From JBFELU01 sp041572755 (GTDB taxonomy: Bacteria; Actinomycetota; Acidimicrobiia; Spongiisociales; UBA11373), in assembly GCA_041572755.1 (NCBI GenBank), contig JBFFRY010000003.1, forward strand, positions 1 to 64,000: a stretch of 64,000 nt of DNA, read 5' to 3'. A program made the translations under genes and the position numbers. Positions 41,456 to 50,127 of the stretch are shown piece by piece; the stretch's first letter is position 1, and each line of letters begins with the position of its first letter. The notes under the pieces were generated by a model that was not told the origin of the DNA, ran no database searches, and saw only the letters and a list, made by a program, of their open reading frames with translations.

Positions 41456-42136
41456 TCAGCCGCCTCGGCCGGGCAGGCCGGAGACCCCGGAGGGGTTGAG
41501 CCGCACCGCCGTGTAGTAGACCCGGGCGGTCGTGTCGCACCCGACTCGCGCCAGCAACGGCAGTGCCGCACACCGCCGCCGCATGTCGAAGAGGAAGCCG
41601 GCATCGACGCGGTCTTTGTTGTCGATGTGCCACGTCGGGGTGGGGGCGCCGTCGATGGCCTTGAGGTTGCGCCACCCGAAGTCGTGGCGGCTGCACGCCA
41701 GGGTGAAGTCGAAGGGCCCTGCCCCGAGGACCGGCGCCGAGCACCCATCGCTGGTCCAGTCGAGGTAGCCGGGCCGGGGAACAGCCGGATCGGAGGGCGG
41801 GGCCGGTTTCCGGAAGGCTCCTTCGAACCCGTCGGTGCCGCCCAGCGGGAGGTTGAGGTGGAGGTCGATCTGGGTGCAATAGGTGGCGATCATCACGCCG
41901 TTGCGCAGCTCACCGAGCCCGCTGTTGGGAACCTCGACGCAGACCTCGGCGGCGGGCGGCGGCGGTCCGAGGGCGCCGGTGAGGAGGTAGGCGATCCCGA
42001 CGATGATCCCGACACCGGTGATCACCCCGATCACCACCGCCCTGAGGATCCGGGCCACCCAGGAACGGGCGGGCTTCTCAGCGGCCGGCGGCGATGAGGG
42101 AGGCGGCGGTGGAGGTGGAGGTGGGGCGATGGTCAT
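41456..42136 (-). CDS. Prokaryotic phospholipase A2-domain membrane protein
   Basis: A 226-residue protein. An N-terminal proline tract (residues about 5-17) precedes one transmembrane helix (about 30-52) and an extracytoplasmic domain. Residues about 125-200 carry the prokaryotic PLA2 signature SDGCSAP, then FTLACSRHDFGWRNLKAI with the catalytic His-Asp pair, and DAGFLFDMRRRC; the six Cys would form disulfides. Such enzymes release fatty acids from phospholipids. Its start overlaps the stop of the upstream exported protein (ATGA), so the two are made together. Confidence 0.8.
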   Translation of the reverse strand: MTIAPPPPPPPPPSSPPAAEKPARSWVARILRAVVIGVITGVGIIVGIAYLLTGALGPPPPAAEVCVEVPNSGLGELRNGVMIATYCTQIDLHLNLPLGGTDGFEGAFRKPAPPSDPAVPRPGYLDWTSDGCSAPVLGAGPFDFTLACSRHDFGWRNLKAIDGAPTPTWHIDNKDRVDAGFLFDMRRRCAALPLLARVGCDTTARVYYTAVRLNPSGVSGLPGRGG

Positions 42137-43329
42137 CGGTCGAATTCCACTTGGTGGCTTCCACCGCTCTCCAGTGTTCGCTGCTCCCGAATCACCACGG
42201 ACCCACCGACCTGGACGATGAGCTCGAACGGCTGAGGGCCGGAGTCGGCGCAGCCCGATTGGTAGATCACCCGGACCGTGTACGGCCCCGCCGGAGCGGC
42301 GCCCTCCGGCCAGAAGATGTTCTCGATGGGGCTGCGATCCGCTTCGTTGCAGGGGTAGTTGGCGTCGCGATCGAGTTGCCCGCCGGATGACGACTCCCGG
42401 GTGATGAAGTTGGTGACCGCCCCGGTCGGGTCGGTGACCTCCAGATCGAGATCCACCGACGACGACCAGCGCAGGGTGACCTGGACGTCTCCGCTGCCGA
42501 GATCGGACGGCAGGTCGATCGGTTGATCGGCGGGCGGGGGGACGAGGGCTTCCAATTGAGGCCGGTTGCGCTGGACGAAGAGCGGAGCCAATTCGGCGGC
42601 GACGGCCTCGCCGGCAGGGTCGATGGTGCGTTCCCTGCAGGCGAAGTCGGCCTCGGCAAGGTCCCGTTCCCGATCGGCGAGGGCCCGGGCCTCATCGGGA
42701 GAGGCCGTCGCCAACCGGGCCTGTTGGTCACGGATGAGATCGAGTGGCGAGGCCGCCACGTAACCCTTCTCGGCCATGCAGTCGCTCCACGCCGCCTCTG
42801 CCTCCCGGTAGGTCGGGTGAGCCAGCGCATCGGCCTCGAGTTGCTCGATCGAGTACTCGAACGAATCGATGGCCCCCAGGGCAGCATTCAGTTCCCGAAC
42901 CCCGACCTCGGCGCAGGATCCGGGGAGGAGCTCGTCGCTTGCTCCGTAGAGGGCCTGTTCGTAGTCCGCTCGCTCGGATCGGGAAGGTCCGTCGTCTCCG
43001 AGCCTGAGGTCGGGAACCGGGGCGCCGGTTGCGATCCCATAGCCGTCACCGGCGGGATCGATCGAGCTCACGACCGCCGGCCCCCGATAGGGGAGGCCCC
43101 GGGCCTCCATGCAGGCCCGGACCGCCTCGGTGACCCGCAGTTCGATGGCGCTGCCGAGGATTCCCGGGTCTTCGAAGAGGAGTGTCGGATCGTCGTAGAG
43201 GGCGGCCGGCTCGGTGCGTCCCGCGAGGTCGCCGACCTCCGTGAGTGACCGGTAGGCGAACCACCCGGCCCCGGCCATCAGGCCGGTGGTGACGAGCCAG
43301 ACGATGACGGGGACGCGACGGGTACTCAT
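42133..43329 (-). CDS. Exported protein with a C-terminal DUF2135-like beta domain
   Basis: A 398-residue protein with an uncleaved N-terminal signal anchor (about 8-27). The middle (about 60-260) is helical, with paired Cys (RACMEARGLPY, WSDCMAEKGY, ADFACRERT). Residues about 275-395 read as a beta-sandwich: VQVTLRWSSSVDLDLEVTDP, TGAVTNF, ASAPAGPYTVRVIYQSG-like strands and FELIVQVGG. That pattern resembles DUF2135/YfaP domains. Function is unknown. It overlaps the phospholipase gene as ATGA. Confidence 0.65.
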   Translation of the reverse strand: MSTRRVPVIVWLVTTGLMAGAGWFAYRSLTEVGDLAGRTEPAALYDDPTLLFEDPGILGSAIELRVTEAVRACMEARGLPYRGPAVVSSIDPAGDGYGIATGAPVPDLRLGDDGPSRSERADYEQALYGASDELLPGSCAEVGVRELNAALGAIDSFEYSIEQLEADALAHPTYREAEAAWSDCMAEKGYVAASPLDLIRDQQARLATASPDEARALADRERDLAEADFACRERTIDPAGEAVAAELAPLFVQRNRPQLEALVPPPADQPIDLPSDLGSGDVQVTLRWSSSVDLDLEVTDPTGAVTNFITRESSSGGQLDRDANYPCNEADRSPIENIFWPEGAAPAGPYTVRVIYQSGCADSGPQPFELIVQVGGSVVIREQRTLESGGSHQVEFDR

Positions 43330-43481
43330 CCGTGCCGTCGGAGCCTACCGATCGGGGTGGTGGCTCGCCGTCCGGTAGCCGACACGGCCTGCGTACGGTT
43401 GTGCCGTGGTGATCGAACGGCCGGTGACGCGTCGGCGATGGGGAGACCGGGTGTTCCTTTGGGCGACACCGGAAGTCGACG

Positions 43482-44282
43482 ATGCCTGAGGGTCACACGA
43501 TCCACCGGCTCGCTCGGTTGCACCGGCGCGATCTGGGCGGCCGCCGGGTGGCGGTGAGCTCCCCTCAGGGCCGTTTCAGCGTGGAGTCGGCGCAACTCGA
43601 CGGGAAGGTGCTGGCCGACACCGAGGCCTACGGCAAGCATCTCTTCTACCACTGGGACGAGGCTCCCAGCCTCTACGTCCACCTGGGGTTGATCGGCAAG
43701 TTCCGTACCCACCGGGTTCCGGCTCCCGACCCCACGCCGCAGACCCGTCTGGCGATGCACACCGACGAGGTCTCCGTGTACCTGACCGGCCCGATGACAT
43801 GCCGGCTCATCGACCCCGGCGAAGTCGACGTGATCACGGGCCCGCTGGGGCCCGATCCACTGCGGGATCCCGATCGGGTCGAGGAGTTCGTCGAGCGGCT
43901 GGCGTTGCGCCGGGCGCCGGTGGCGGCGGCTCTCCTCGATCAGCGTGTCGTCGCCGGGATCGGGAACGTCTACCGGTCGGAGGTGCTCTTCTTGTGCGGC
44001 ATCGAGCCGCGGCGCCCGAGTGACGAGGTCGGCCGGGAGGAAGCGATCCGATTGTGGGACACGGCGGTCGAGTATCTGGCCGTGGGGGAGCGGATGGGCC
44101 GCATCGTCACCGTTCGGCCTGGGGAGGTCGGGGAGCGATCCCGGGCGGCGATTCCCCCCGATCTGCGCCTGTTCACCTATCACCGCAGCGGAGAGCAGTG
44201 CCGCCGCTGCCAAACCCCGATCTCCGAGACCGTGCTGGGCGGGCGGCGGGCGTGGTGGTGCCCGGTGTGCCAACCTCGGTAG
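43482..44282 (+). CDS. Nei/Fpg-family DNA glycosylase-AP lyase
   Basis: A 266-residue glycosylase. The N-terminal MPEGHTIHRLAR gives the catalytic Pro-Glu after Met removal; PEGH rather than PELP marks the Nei-type branch (Nei2 of mycobacteria). The conserved Lys is in AYGKHLFYHWD, the H2TH part is LLDQRVVAGIGNVYRSEVLF, and the C-terminal zinc finger is CRRCQTPISETVLGGRRAWW CPVC. It excises oxidised pyrimidines. The Fe-S photolyase follows four bases later in the same direction. The 150 bases upstream hold no gene I recognise. Confidence 0.92.
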   Translation: MPEGHTIHRLARLHRRDLGGRRVAVSSPQGRFSVESAQLDGKVLADTEAYGKHLFYHWDEAPSLYVHLGLIGKFRTHRVPAPDPTPQTRLAMHTDEVSVYLTGPMTCRLIDPGEVDVITGPLGPDPLRDPDRVEEFVERLALRRAPVAAALLDQRVVAGIGNVYRSEVLFLCGIEPRRPSDEVGREEAIRLWDTAVEYLAVGERMGRIVTVRPGEVGERSRAAIPPDLRLFTYHRSGEQCRRCQTPISETVLGGRRAWWCPVCQPR

Positions 44283-44285
44283 TCG

Positions 44286-45770
44286 ATGGAGACGATCTGG
44301 GTCCTCGGTGACCAGCTCAATCGGTCGCTCGGCGCGCTCGGGGCTGCAACACCGTCGACCGCTCGGCTGCTCTTCGTCGAGAGCGCCGCCAAGATCAGTT
44401 CCAAGCCGTTTCACCGGCAGCGGCTTCACTTGGTGCTGACGGCGATGCGCCGGTTCGCCGGGGAGTGTCGGGAAGAGGGGTTCGAGGTCGACTATCGCGC
44501 CGCTCCTCACCTGGCGGCCGGCCTGGAGGCGCACCGCCGGGACTTCGGGCCCTCTCGCGTGATGGCCACCGAGCCGTTGTCGCGGTCCTCGTGGATCCTG
44601 CTGGACCGTCTCGGAGTCGAGTTCGATCGCAGCGATCAGTTCCTGTGCCATCACGAGGACTTCGCCGAGTGGGCGCAGGGAAGGCGGGTCTTGCGGATGG
44701 AGGACTTCTATCGCTGGCAGCGGCGGCGGCTCGGCTACCTGATGGACGGCGACGAGCCGGCCGGCGGGAAGTGGAACTTCGATCGATCAAACCGAGAGCC
44801 GCCGCCCAAGGGCCCGCCGCCCTGGCCCCCGCCGCCGGTCGATGAACTCGACGATCTCGATGCCGAGGTGCTGGCGCTGCTCCCCGAGACCGCCTGGGGT
44901 GATGCGCCGACCGGGCTCTGGGCGACGACGCGGGCGGGGGCCCTGCGGCGTCTCCGGCACTTCGTCGACGAGGTGCTACCCGGCTTCGGGCCTCACGAGG
45001 ACGCGATGACCACTAGAAGCTGGCATCTCGCTCACTCGCTTCTCAGCCCGTATCTCAATATCGGGCTCTTGCTCCCCGGGGAAGTCTGCGGCGCCGTCGA
45101 GAGCGCGTATCGGCGCGGCGCGGTGTCGATCGAATCGGCGGAGGGCTTCATCCGGCAGGTGATCGGCTGGCGGGAGTTCGTGTGGGGGATCTACTGGCTG
45201 AGGCCCGAGATGGCCGGATCCAACGTGCTCGGGGGAACCAGGCCTTTGCCTCCGGCCTTCGAGGGCGAGGCCGGGACGGCGATGCGATGCGTCGCCGACA
45301 CGCTCGACGGGGTCCGCCGGCGGGGGTGGGTCCATCACATCCAGCGTCTCATGGTGCTCGCCAATCTGGCGACCCTGGCCGGGGTCCGGCCGCAGGCCCT
45401 TCTGGAGTGGATGTGGTCCCGGTTCGTCGATGGTGCCGAGTGGGTCATGGTGCCGAACGTCATCGGGATGGGGATGTGGGCCGACGGCGGTGGGATGAGT
45501 TCGAAGCCGTACGTGTCGGGTGGTGCCTATATCGCCCGAATGAGCGACTACTGCGGTGACTGTGCCTTCGACCCGACCCGGCGAACCGGTGAGCGCGCCT
45601 GTCCCTTCACCACCCTCTACTGGGACTTCCTGGCCCGTCATCGGTCGCGTCTCGAAGGGAACCACCGCATGGCCCTCGTGTTGGGCGGTCTCGGACGCCT
45701 CCAGGATCTGGATGCCACCCGCGCCCGGGCTTCCGAGATCCTGGGCGCTCTCGACTCCGGCGACCTCTGA
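44286..45770 (+). CDS. Iron-sulfur bacterial cryptochrome/(6-4) photolyase (FeS-BCP)
   Basis: A 494-residue photolyase of the CryB/PhrB class. It starts ETIWVLGDQLNRSLGAL, the family N-terminus. The four Cys that hold a [4Fe-4S] cluster in this class can be placed: one in AMRCVADTL (about 335) and three in YCGDCAFDPTRRTGERACPF (about 423, 426, 439). Flavin-site motifs include QVIGWREFVWGIYWLRPEM and FVDGAEWVMVPNVIGMGMW ADGG. Known members repair (6-4) photoproducts. It follows Nei by four bases, making a two-gene repair unit. Confidence 0.92.
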   Translation: METIWVLGDQLNRSLGALGAATPSTARLLFVESAAKISSKPFHRQRLHLVLTAMRRFAGECREEGFEVDYRAAPHLAAGLEAHRRDFGPSRVMATEPLSRSSWILLDRLGVEFDRSDQFLCHHEDFAEWAQGRRVLRMEDFYRWQRRRLGYLMDGDEPAGGKWNFDRSNREPPPKGPPPWPPPPVDELDDLDAEVLALLPETAWGDAPTGLWATTRAGALRRLRHFVDEVLPGFGPHEDAMTTRSWHLAHSLLSPYLNIGLLLPGEVCGAVESAYRRGAVSIESAEGFIRQVIGWREFVWGIYWLRPEMAGSNVLGGTRPLPPAFEGEAGTAMRCVADTLDGVRRRGWVHHIQRLMVLANLATLAGVRPQALLEWMWSRFVDGAEWVMVPNVIGMGMWADGGGMSSKPYVSGGAYIARMSDYCGDCAFDPTRRTGERACPFTTLYWDFLARHRSRLEGNHRMALVLGGLGRLQDLDATRARASEILGALDSGDL

Positions 45771-45773
45771 GGT

Positions 45774-46472
45774 TCAGGCGGTGAAGTCGGCCGCGGCGAC
45801 CTCCCGGGTCCCCGACTCGATGGCGGACACCACCAGGGCGGCAACGCGGTCGGGGTCGAGGCCGGGTTTCATGGGTGGTGCCGACCCGGCCACGGCCCGT
45901 CCGGCGAGTCCGGTCTCGGTGTGGGGGGGACGGATGTCGAGCACATCGATGCCGCGCCGCCTCAGTTCTCTGGCGGCCGCCCGGGTCGCCGCGCTGAGTC
46001 CGGCCTTGACCGCCGAGTAGAGGGCCATGCCGGCAACGGGTTGCTCGGCGACGATGCCGGTCACGTTCACGATGAAGCCACCCTCCAGGCGCGATGCGGC
46101 TTCCCTCATGATCCGAAGCGGTCCGGCGAGATCGGTGGCGACGAGTTCGTCGATGGTGGCGTCGTCGACTTCCTCGAGGGGGCCGAAGGCGACCACTCCG
46201 GCGGCGTTCACGACCCCGTCGAGACCGCCCAGCAGTGCGGTGGCGGTGTCGAACAGGGCGGGAATGTGGTCGGCCCGGCGCAGGTCGAACACGGCCGACG
46301 GTGTGTCCCGCCCCACGGCAGCCGCCCGGTTGCGCAGCCGGTCGGCATTGCGTCCGGCGAGGAGGACGTTGGCCCCCTTGTCGAGGAGGGCCCCGGCGAT
46401 CCGATGCCCCAGTTCTCCAGAGCCGCCGAGCACGACGACTTTGGCGCCGCCAAGGTCACGATGGGCCATCAA
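45774..46472 (-). CDS. Short-chain dehydrogenase/reductase
   Basis: A 232-residue SDR. The NAD(P)-binding motif is VVVLGGSGELGHRIAGALL (TGxxxGxG-like, here GGSGELG), NAAGVV follows strand 4, the catalytic Ser lies in VNVTGIVAEQ's neighbourhood, and Tyr-Lys are in ALYSAVKAGLS. The substrate is unknown. It is the last gene of a three-gene minus-strand unit with two tiny membrane proteins (four-base overlap). It converges with the Fe-S photolyase gene; SDRs are common neighbours of such photolyases, but the strands are opposite here. Confidence 0.85.
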   Translation of the reverse strand: MMAHRDLGGAKVVVLGGSGELGHRIAGALLDKGANVLLAGRNADRLRNRAAAVGRDTPSAVFDLRRADHIPALFDTATALLGGLDGVVNAAGVVAFGPLEEVDDATIDELVATDLAGPLRIMREAASRLEGGFIVNVTGIVAEQPVAGMALYSAVKAGLSAATRAAARELRRRGIDVLDIRPPHTETGLAGRAVAGSAPPMKPGLDPDRVAALVVSAIESGTREVAAADFTA

Positions 46473-46612
46473 CGGTCAACTCCGACGGGTTCGGGGATGG
46501 CGGCTTCGTCGTCGGCCCTGCGGGCGAACGTCAAGTAGCCGTACAGCAGGGTGGCCCCGGTGGTGACCGAGAAGATCGCCGATCCGGCGATGAAGATGGC
46601 GAGGTCGCTCAT
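46469..46612 (-). CDS. 47-residue single-pass membrane protein
   Basis: A tiny protein: SDLAIFIAGSAIFSVTTGAT then LLYGYLTFARR, one transmembrane helix followed by a short acidic tail. Too short for family assignment. It is wedged between the other small membrane gene (ATGA overlap) and the SDR gene (overlap at ATGA), which argues that it is really translated. It may pair with its neighbour as a membrane dimer. Confidence 0.6.
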   Translation of the reverse strand: MSDLAIFIAGSAIFSVTTGATLLYGYLTFARRADDEAAIPEPVGVDR

Positions 46613-46821
46613 GAGCGGCCCGCCAGGATGAGCGTGCCCAGGGAGTGAATGGCCGGGACCCACAGACCGACGAAGAGGCCCTGGCTCTTGTCGACGAAGA
46701 ACCACAGGGTCACGGACAGCAGGAACGATGCGAACCCCGCCGCCAAGAATGCCAGCTTGATCTTCTCGATGGGGTCGGGGCGTCTCAGTTGCAGGCCTGA
46801 AAGGGCTCTACGCGGGGCCAT
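46609..46821 (-). CDS. 70-residue membrane protein with two helices
   Basis: A small protein with an amphipathic N-terminus (IEKIKLAF) and two hydrophobic segments: LAAGFASFLLSVTLWFFVD and GLFVGLWVPAIHSLGTLIL. No family is recognised. The start ATG has AAAGGAAA about seven bases upstream, a good ribosome site in an AT-rich leader. It is the first gene of the SDR unit, with overlapping stop and start to the 47-residue gene. Confidence 0.65.
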   Translation of the reverse strand: MAPRRALSGLQLRRPDPIEKIKLAFLAAGFASFLLSVTLWFFVDKSQGLFVGLWVPAIHSLGTLILAGRS

Positions 46822-46900
46822 CGAAGTTTCCTTTCGTTTAGCACTAATTATTTCCCGGTGATGATAGCCCCCCCGGCGAGCCAGAGCACCCCGGGCGCGG

Positions 46901-46906
46901 TATCGT
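46901..46906 (+). promoter_or_regulatory. Possible -10 element of the methyltransferase gene
   Basis: TATCGT, eight bases before the ATG at 46915. Confidence 0.35.
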
Positions 46907-46914
46907 CCGCCGTC

Positions 46915-47562
46915 ATGAGCAGTTGTTGTGATCCCGGCCCCTACGATCGGATCTTCACCCGGCGCCGGGCCCGGCGGCAGATCGGCGGATATGCAAGGCG
47001 CGGCCTGGACTCGACCGCGGGGCCGATGATCGAGGTGCTGGGAGCCTCCCTGGACGGATCAGTGGTGCTCGAGGTGGGGGGAGGCAGCGGAATCGCCCAG
47101 CTGGAGATGTTGCGTCGCGGCGCCGCCGCCACGGTCTGCGTGGATCTCTCCACCGATACGGCAGACGAAGCCGCCGGCCTGCTGACCCGGGCGGGATTCG
47201 CCGGACGCTTCACCCGCCTGAACGGCGACTTCGTGGATCTGGCCCCTGAGGTCGATCCCGCTGATGTGGTCTTCCTCAACAGGGTGGTCTGTTGCTACCC
47301 CGACATGGCGGCGCTGGTCGACGAGGCGGTGGGTCATGCCTCCTCGAAGGCGGCCTTCAGCTACCCCCGCAGCCGGTGGTGGGTGAAGCTCCAGTTCGGG
47401 TTCCTCAACCTCCTGCTCCGGTTGCGGCGGATCGACTTTCGAGTCTTCGTCCACGACCCCGAAGCGATCGGCGAGCGCATCCGGCGGGCCGGTTTCGAGC
47501 AGATTGCCGCCGCCACCACCCCGATGTGGCACTGGGCGATCTGGGAGCGGACCGCGACCTAG
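46915..47562 (+). CDS. Class I SAM-dependent methyltransferase
   Basis: A 215-residue Rossmann methyltransferase. SAM motif I is SVVLEVGGGSGIAQLEMLRR, the acidic residue after strand 2 is VCVDLSTDTADE, and motif IV is ADVVFLNRVVCCYPD. A basic segment RSRWWVKLQFGFLNLLLRLR follows, with an amphipathic look. The order resembles BchM/UbiG-type enzymes that act on membrane-associated small molecules. The N-terminus SSCCDPGPYDRIF has a Cys pair. The substrate cannot be told. The stop shares a CTAG with the convergent glycosylase. Confidence 0.8.
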   Translation: MSSCCDPGPYDRIFTRRRARRQIGGYARRGLDSTAGPMIEVLGASLDGSVVLEVGGGSGIAQLEMLRRGAAATVCVDLSTDTADEAAGLLTRAGFAGRFTRLNGDFVDLAPEVDPADVVFLNRVVCCYPDMAALVDEAVGHASSKAAFSYPRSRWWVKLQFGFLNLLLRLRRIDFRVFVHDPEAIGERIRRAGFEQIAAATTPMWHWAIWERTAT

Positions 47563-48191
47563 CCGGCCCGGTTGGTGGCGAGGTAGCTGTGCCAGATCAG
47601 CAGCGACGCCGCCGTGCGACGCGGCCGCCACGCCGCGGCAACTGATCGGAGATCCTCGGGAAGAGGCCGCTCCGTTTGGCCGGTGAGCCGCTGCCAGCCG
47701 ATCTGGAGCGCCAAGTCGCCGGCCGGAAAGATGTCTCGCCTTCCCAGCCCCCACAGCAGGTAGTTCTCGGCGGTCCACACTCCGATCCCGCGGCGAGTTG
47801 TGAGGTGGGTGATCGCATCCTCATCGGTCATGTGGTCCACCGACAGATCGAACGACCCTTCGACCAGCGCCGCTGCCAGCTCCCGGGCGTAGCCCTCCTT
47901 CTGACGGCTGAAGCCGCAGTGCCGCATGGTGTCCCGATCCAGACTCAGCACGCCCTTCGGAGTCACCGTGCCCAGCGTTGCCGCGAGTCGAGCCTCCATG
48001 GCGGCCGCAGCGGCGATCGACACCTGCTGCCCCAAGATCACCCAGAGGAGGGTGGCGAAACCCGCCGGCCGCAAGTTCAGCGGAAAGTCGCCGGCCAGGT
48101 TGGAGGCTCTGGCGAGGCGGTCATCGGCGCGAGCCAGGGTGGCGGCGTCTCGCTTGATCTCGACGACCCGAGAGTCGATCATCGGGGGCAC
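47559..48191 (-). CDS. DNA-3-methyladenine glycosylase II (AlkA-type HhH-GPD)
   Basis: A 210-residue HhH-GPD glycosylase for alkylated bases. QVSIAAAAAMEARL is the QQvs... intercalating region, the hairpin and following strand are TTRRGIGVWTAENYLLWGLG, and the catalytic Asp is in DIFPAGDLALQIGWQ. No Fe-S Cys cluster is present, as expected for AlkA and unlike MutY/Nth. It lacks the N-terminal Ada-like part of E. coli AlkA and is short. The start is a GTG at 48191, with ATG three codons later as an alternative. Confidence 0.9.
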   Translation of the reverse strand: MPPMIDSRVVEIKRDAATLARADDRLARASNLAGDFPLNLRPAGFATLLWVILGQQVSIAAAAAMEARLAATLGTVTPKGVLSLDRDTMRHCGFSRQKEGYARELAAALVEGSFDLSVDHMTDEDAITHLTTRRGIGVWTAENYLLWGLGRRDIFPAGDLALQIGWQRLTGQTERPLPEDLRSVAAAWRPRRTAASLLIWHSYLATNRAG

Positions 48192-48212
48192 AGCGCGCCG
48201 GAGGTGGTCGGG

Positions 48213-49172
48213 GTGGAAGGGCTCACTGCTCGCCGGATCGTAGCCCTGTGGATCGTTCCCGGGCTGCTGATGGCCGTCATCGTCGTGCCCCAGTCGGCTC
48301 TAGCTCATCGCCTTCCCGACCCACTCGCCGTCCACTGGGCCGCCGGAGGCGAGCCAAACGGATCCATGGGAGCCTGGTGGTCGCTCGGTCTCATCGCCGG
48401 GATGTGGGCGGTGGCCTGGGTCGGGCTCGCCGTGGCGGGACGCGGCGGCGTTCTCCCGCCGGCTCTGGTGGTCGGCTTCACCTACTTCCTGGGCGCGCTG
48501 CTGGCCGCGGTTCAGGTCTCGATCGTCGAGCGAAACCTCGACGCCACAACCTGGCCGGAGGCCGGACGGCTTGCCTGGTGGGTGGCCGTGGCGATCCTCG
48601 TGGTGGCGGTGGCCGGCGGGATCTCCGGCTGGCTCCTCGGGGAGGATGCCTCCCGGCTCGGCGAGGATCGTCGACGCCCGGGTCGAATCCCTTCGGCAGG
48701 TCTCGAGGCAGGGGCTGAGGCGCACTGGTCGGGTGCAGCTTCGGCACGATGGCCGGCGGCCGCCGCCCTGCTTCCCCTGGCGGCCATCCCGTTCCTACCC
48801 GGAGCATGGAGGTGGTTGCCGATCGCCGTGGCGATTCCGATCGCCCTCCTCTCCTCGGTGAGGGCCACGGCCTCGGAAGGAGGCTTCGTCGTCGGTCTCG
48901 GATGGTGGGGGTGGCCGAGTCGGCGGATCCTGCTCGCCGACATCGATCACGCCGAGGCGCTGGACGACGTTCGTCCCATCGCCTACGGCGGCTGGGGCTA
49001 CCGGATGACTCGAGAGGCCACGGCGGTGGTGGTGCGACGCGGGCCCGGCATCAGGATCGTGCGCGATCGGGGGCGAGACTTCATCGTGACGATCGACGAC
49101 CACGACCGGGGCGCCGGCACGGTGAACGATCTGGTGACCCGGCGGATGCTGGGCGGGGAGCCCGCTCGCTAG
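48213..49172 (+). CDS. DUF1648-containing membrane protein
   Basis: A 319-residue protein with about six helices. The DUF1648 motif lies after helix 1: HRLPDPLAVHWAAGGEPNGS. Helices follow near 47-70, 78-100, 120-140 and 180-215. The C-terminal 90 residues are soluble: SRRILLADIDHAEALDDVRP, GGWGYRMTREATAVVVRRGP, a PH-like fold of the bacterial membrane type. Function is unknown. The GTG at 48213 is favoured because GGAGG lies eight bases before it. The stop shares a CTAG with the next convergent gene. Confidence 0.7.
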   Translation: MEGLTARRIVALWIVPGLLMAVIVVPQSALAHRLPDPLAVHWAAGGEPNGSMGAWWSLGLIAGMWAVAWVGLAVAGRGGVLPPALVVGFTYFLGALLAAVQVSIVERNLDATTWPEAGRLAWWVAVAILVVAVAGGISGWLLGEDASRLGEDRRRPGRIPSAGLEAGAEAHWSGAASARWPAAAALLPLAAIPFLPGAWRWLPIAVAIPIALLSSVRATASEGGFVVGLGWWGWPSRRILLADIDHAEALDDVRPIAYGGWGYRMTREATAVVVRRGPGIRIVRDRGRDFIVTIDDHDRGAGTVNDLVTRRMLGGEPAR

Positions 49173-50092
49173 GAGTCGAAGCAGATCCCGAGCTCGTCGA
49201 GGAAGAACACCGCCATGTACCGTCGGCCCTCGGCTGACAGCGCCGGACCGCTGGTGCAGAACTCCCGTTGCGCCGCCGCGTGGGCGCCGGCCGCGCTCCA
49301 CATGTCGCCGAAGCCGGCGGCGCTCAGGGAACGCTCATGGGCGGCGGCGGTCTGGGTGAGATAGGCCACCAGGATCTCGTGGTCGGCGGCGACCTCGGGC
49401 GGCGGAGTGAGGTTACGAACACCCGTGAGAGCCGATTGGAGCACCTCGATGAGCGTTGGACCGATGGTGGCGATGTAGGCGCTGTGCTCCACCGGCGTGA
49501 GTCCGAGGGGAAGCTCATCGATCCCGGGGAGGTAGGCGGCGGTGAGCCTCAGCAGGTGAGGATGAATCGAGGTGGCGAACTCCTCATCCGATACGGGCTG
49601 GCGGCACAGGCGGGCGTTGAATGTGGCGGCGGTGCAGGCTCCCGGGGAGAGGCCGACGAACAGCAGGCCCGCCGCGGCCTCCAGGTCGAAGGCGATCGCC
49701 GCCGCTTCGGCGGCGTCCTGCGAGGCAACCGCGACGTCGAGATCGCGAGCCCGGGCGAGCGCGAAGTCGATGAAGGTGAGATAGCGGTCGTGGTCGGCTT
49801 GATGATCGGGTCCCGGTTCGAGGCGCAGGGCCCTGTCCCGGGCTATCGCCAGGTCGCGGGCCGCCCGAGTGTCGGCGAGCGCAAGGAACAACTGGTCCGG
49901 CGAATCGGCGGGAGCATCGACGGCGTTGTCCACGGCGTCGATGGCGAGATTCACCACCCGAGCGATGCCCCGCAGGAGGGAGAGGTAGGGATCATCGTTC
50001 CCGGGTTCGGTGCGCTCCCCGCTCCCGGTGCAGGCGGTCGCGACGAGCGCTGCAGTGACGAGCATCGCAATCGCTCGAACGGGTCTGCGCAT
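49169..50092 (-). CDS. Lipoprotein, helical, unknown function
   Basis: A 307-residue lipoprotein: signal peptide then lipobox VATAC (Cys about 19). The rest is mostly alpha-helical with many Ala, Asp and Arg (LALADTRAARDLAIARDRAL, RARDLDVAVASQDAAEAAAI), compatible with a helical bundle, and four further Cys (GACTAATFNARLC, REFCTSG, GICFDS). I do not recognise a family. The ATG at 50092 is chosen by the signal peptide. Confidence 0.65.
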   Translation of the reverse strand: MRRPVRAIAMLVTAALVATACTGSGERTEPGNDDPYLSLLRGIARVVNLAIDAVDNAVDAPADSPDQLFLALADTRAARDLAIARDRALRLEPGPDHQADHDRYLTFIDFALARARDLDVAVASQDAAEAAAIAFDLEAAAGLLFVGLSPGACTAATFNARLCRQPVSDEEFATSIHPHLLRLTAAYLPGIDELPLGLTPVEHSAYIATIGPTLIEVLQSALTGVRNLTPPPEVAADHEILVAYLTQTAAAHERSLSAAGFGDMWSAAGAHAAAQREFCTSGPALSAEGRRYMAVFFLDELGICFDS

Positions 50093-50127
50093 GGCGGTCA
50101 GGGTAGGCCGGGCGGTCGGCGAGCCCG

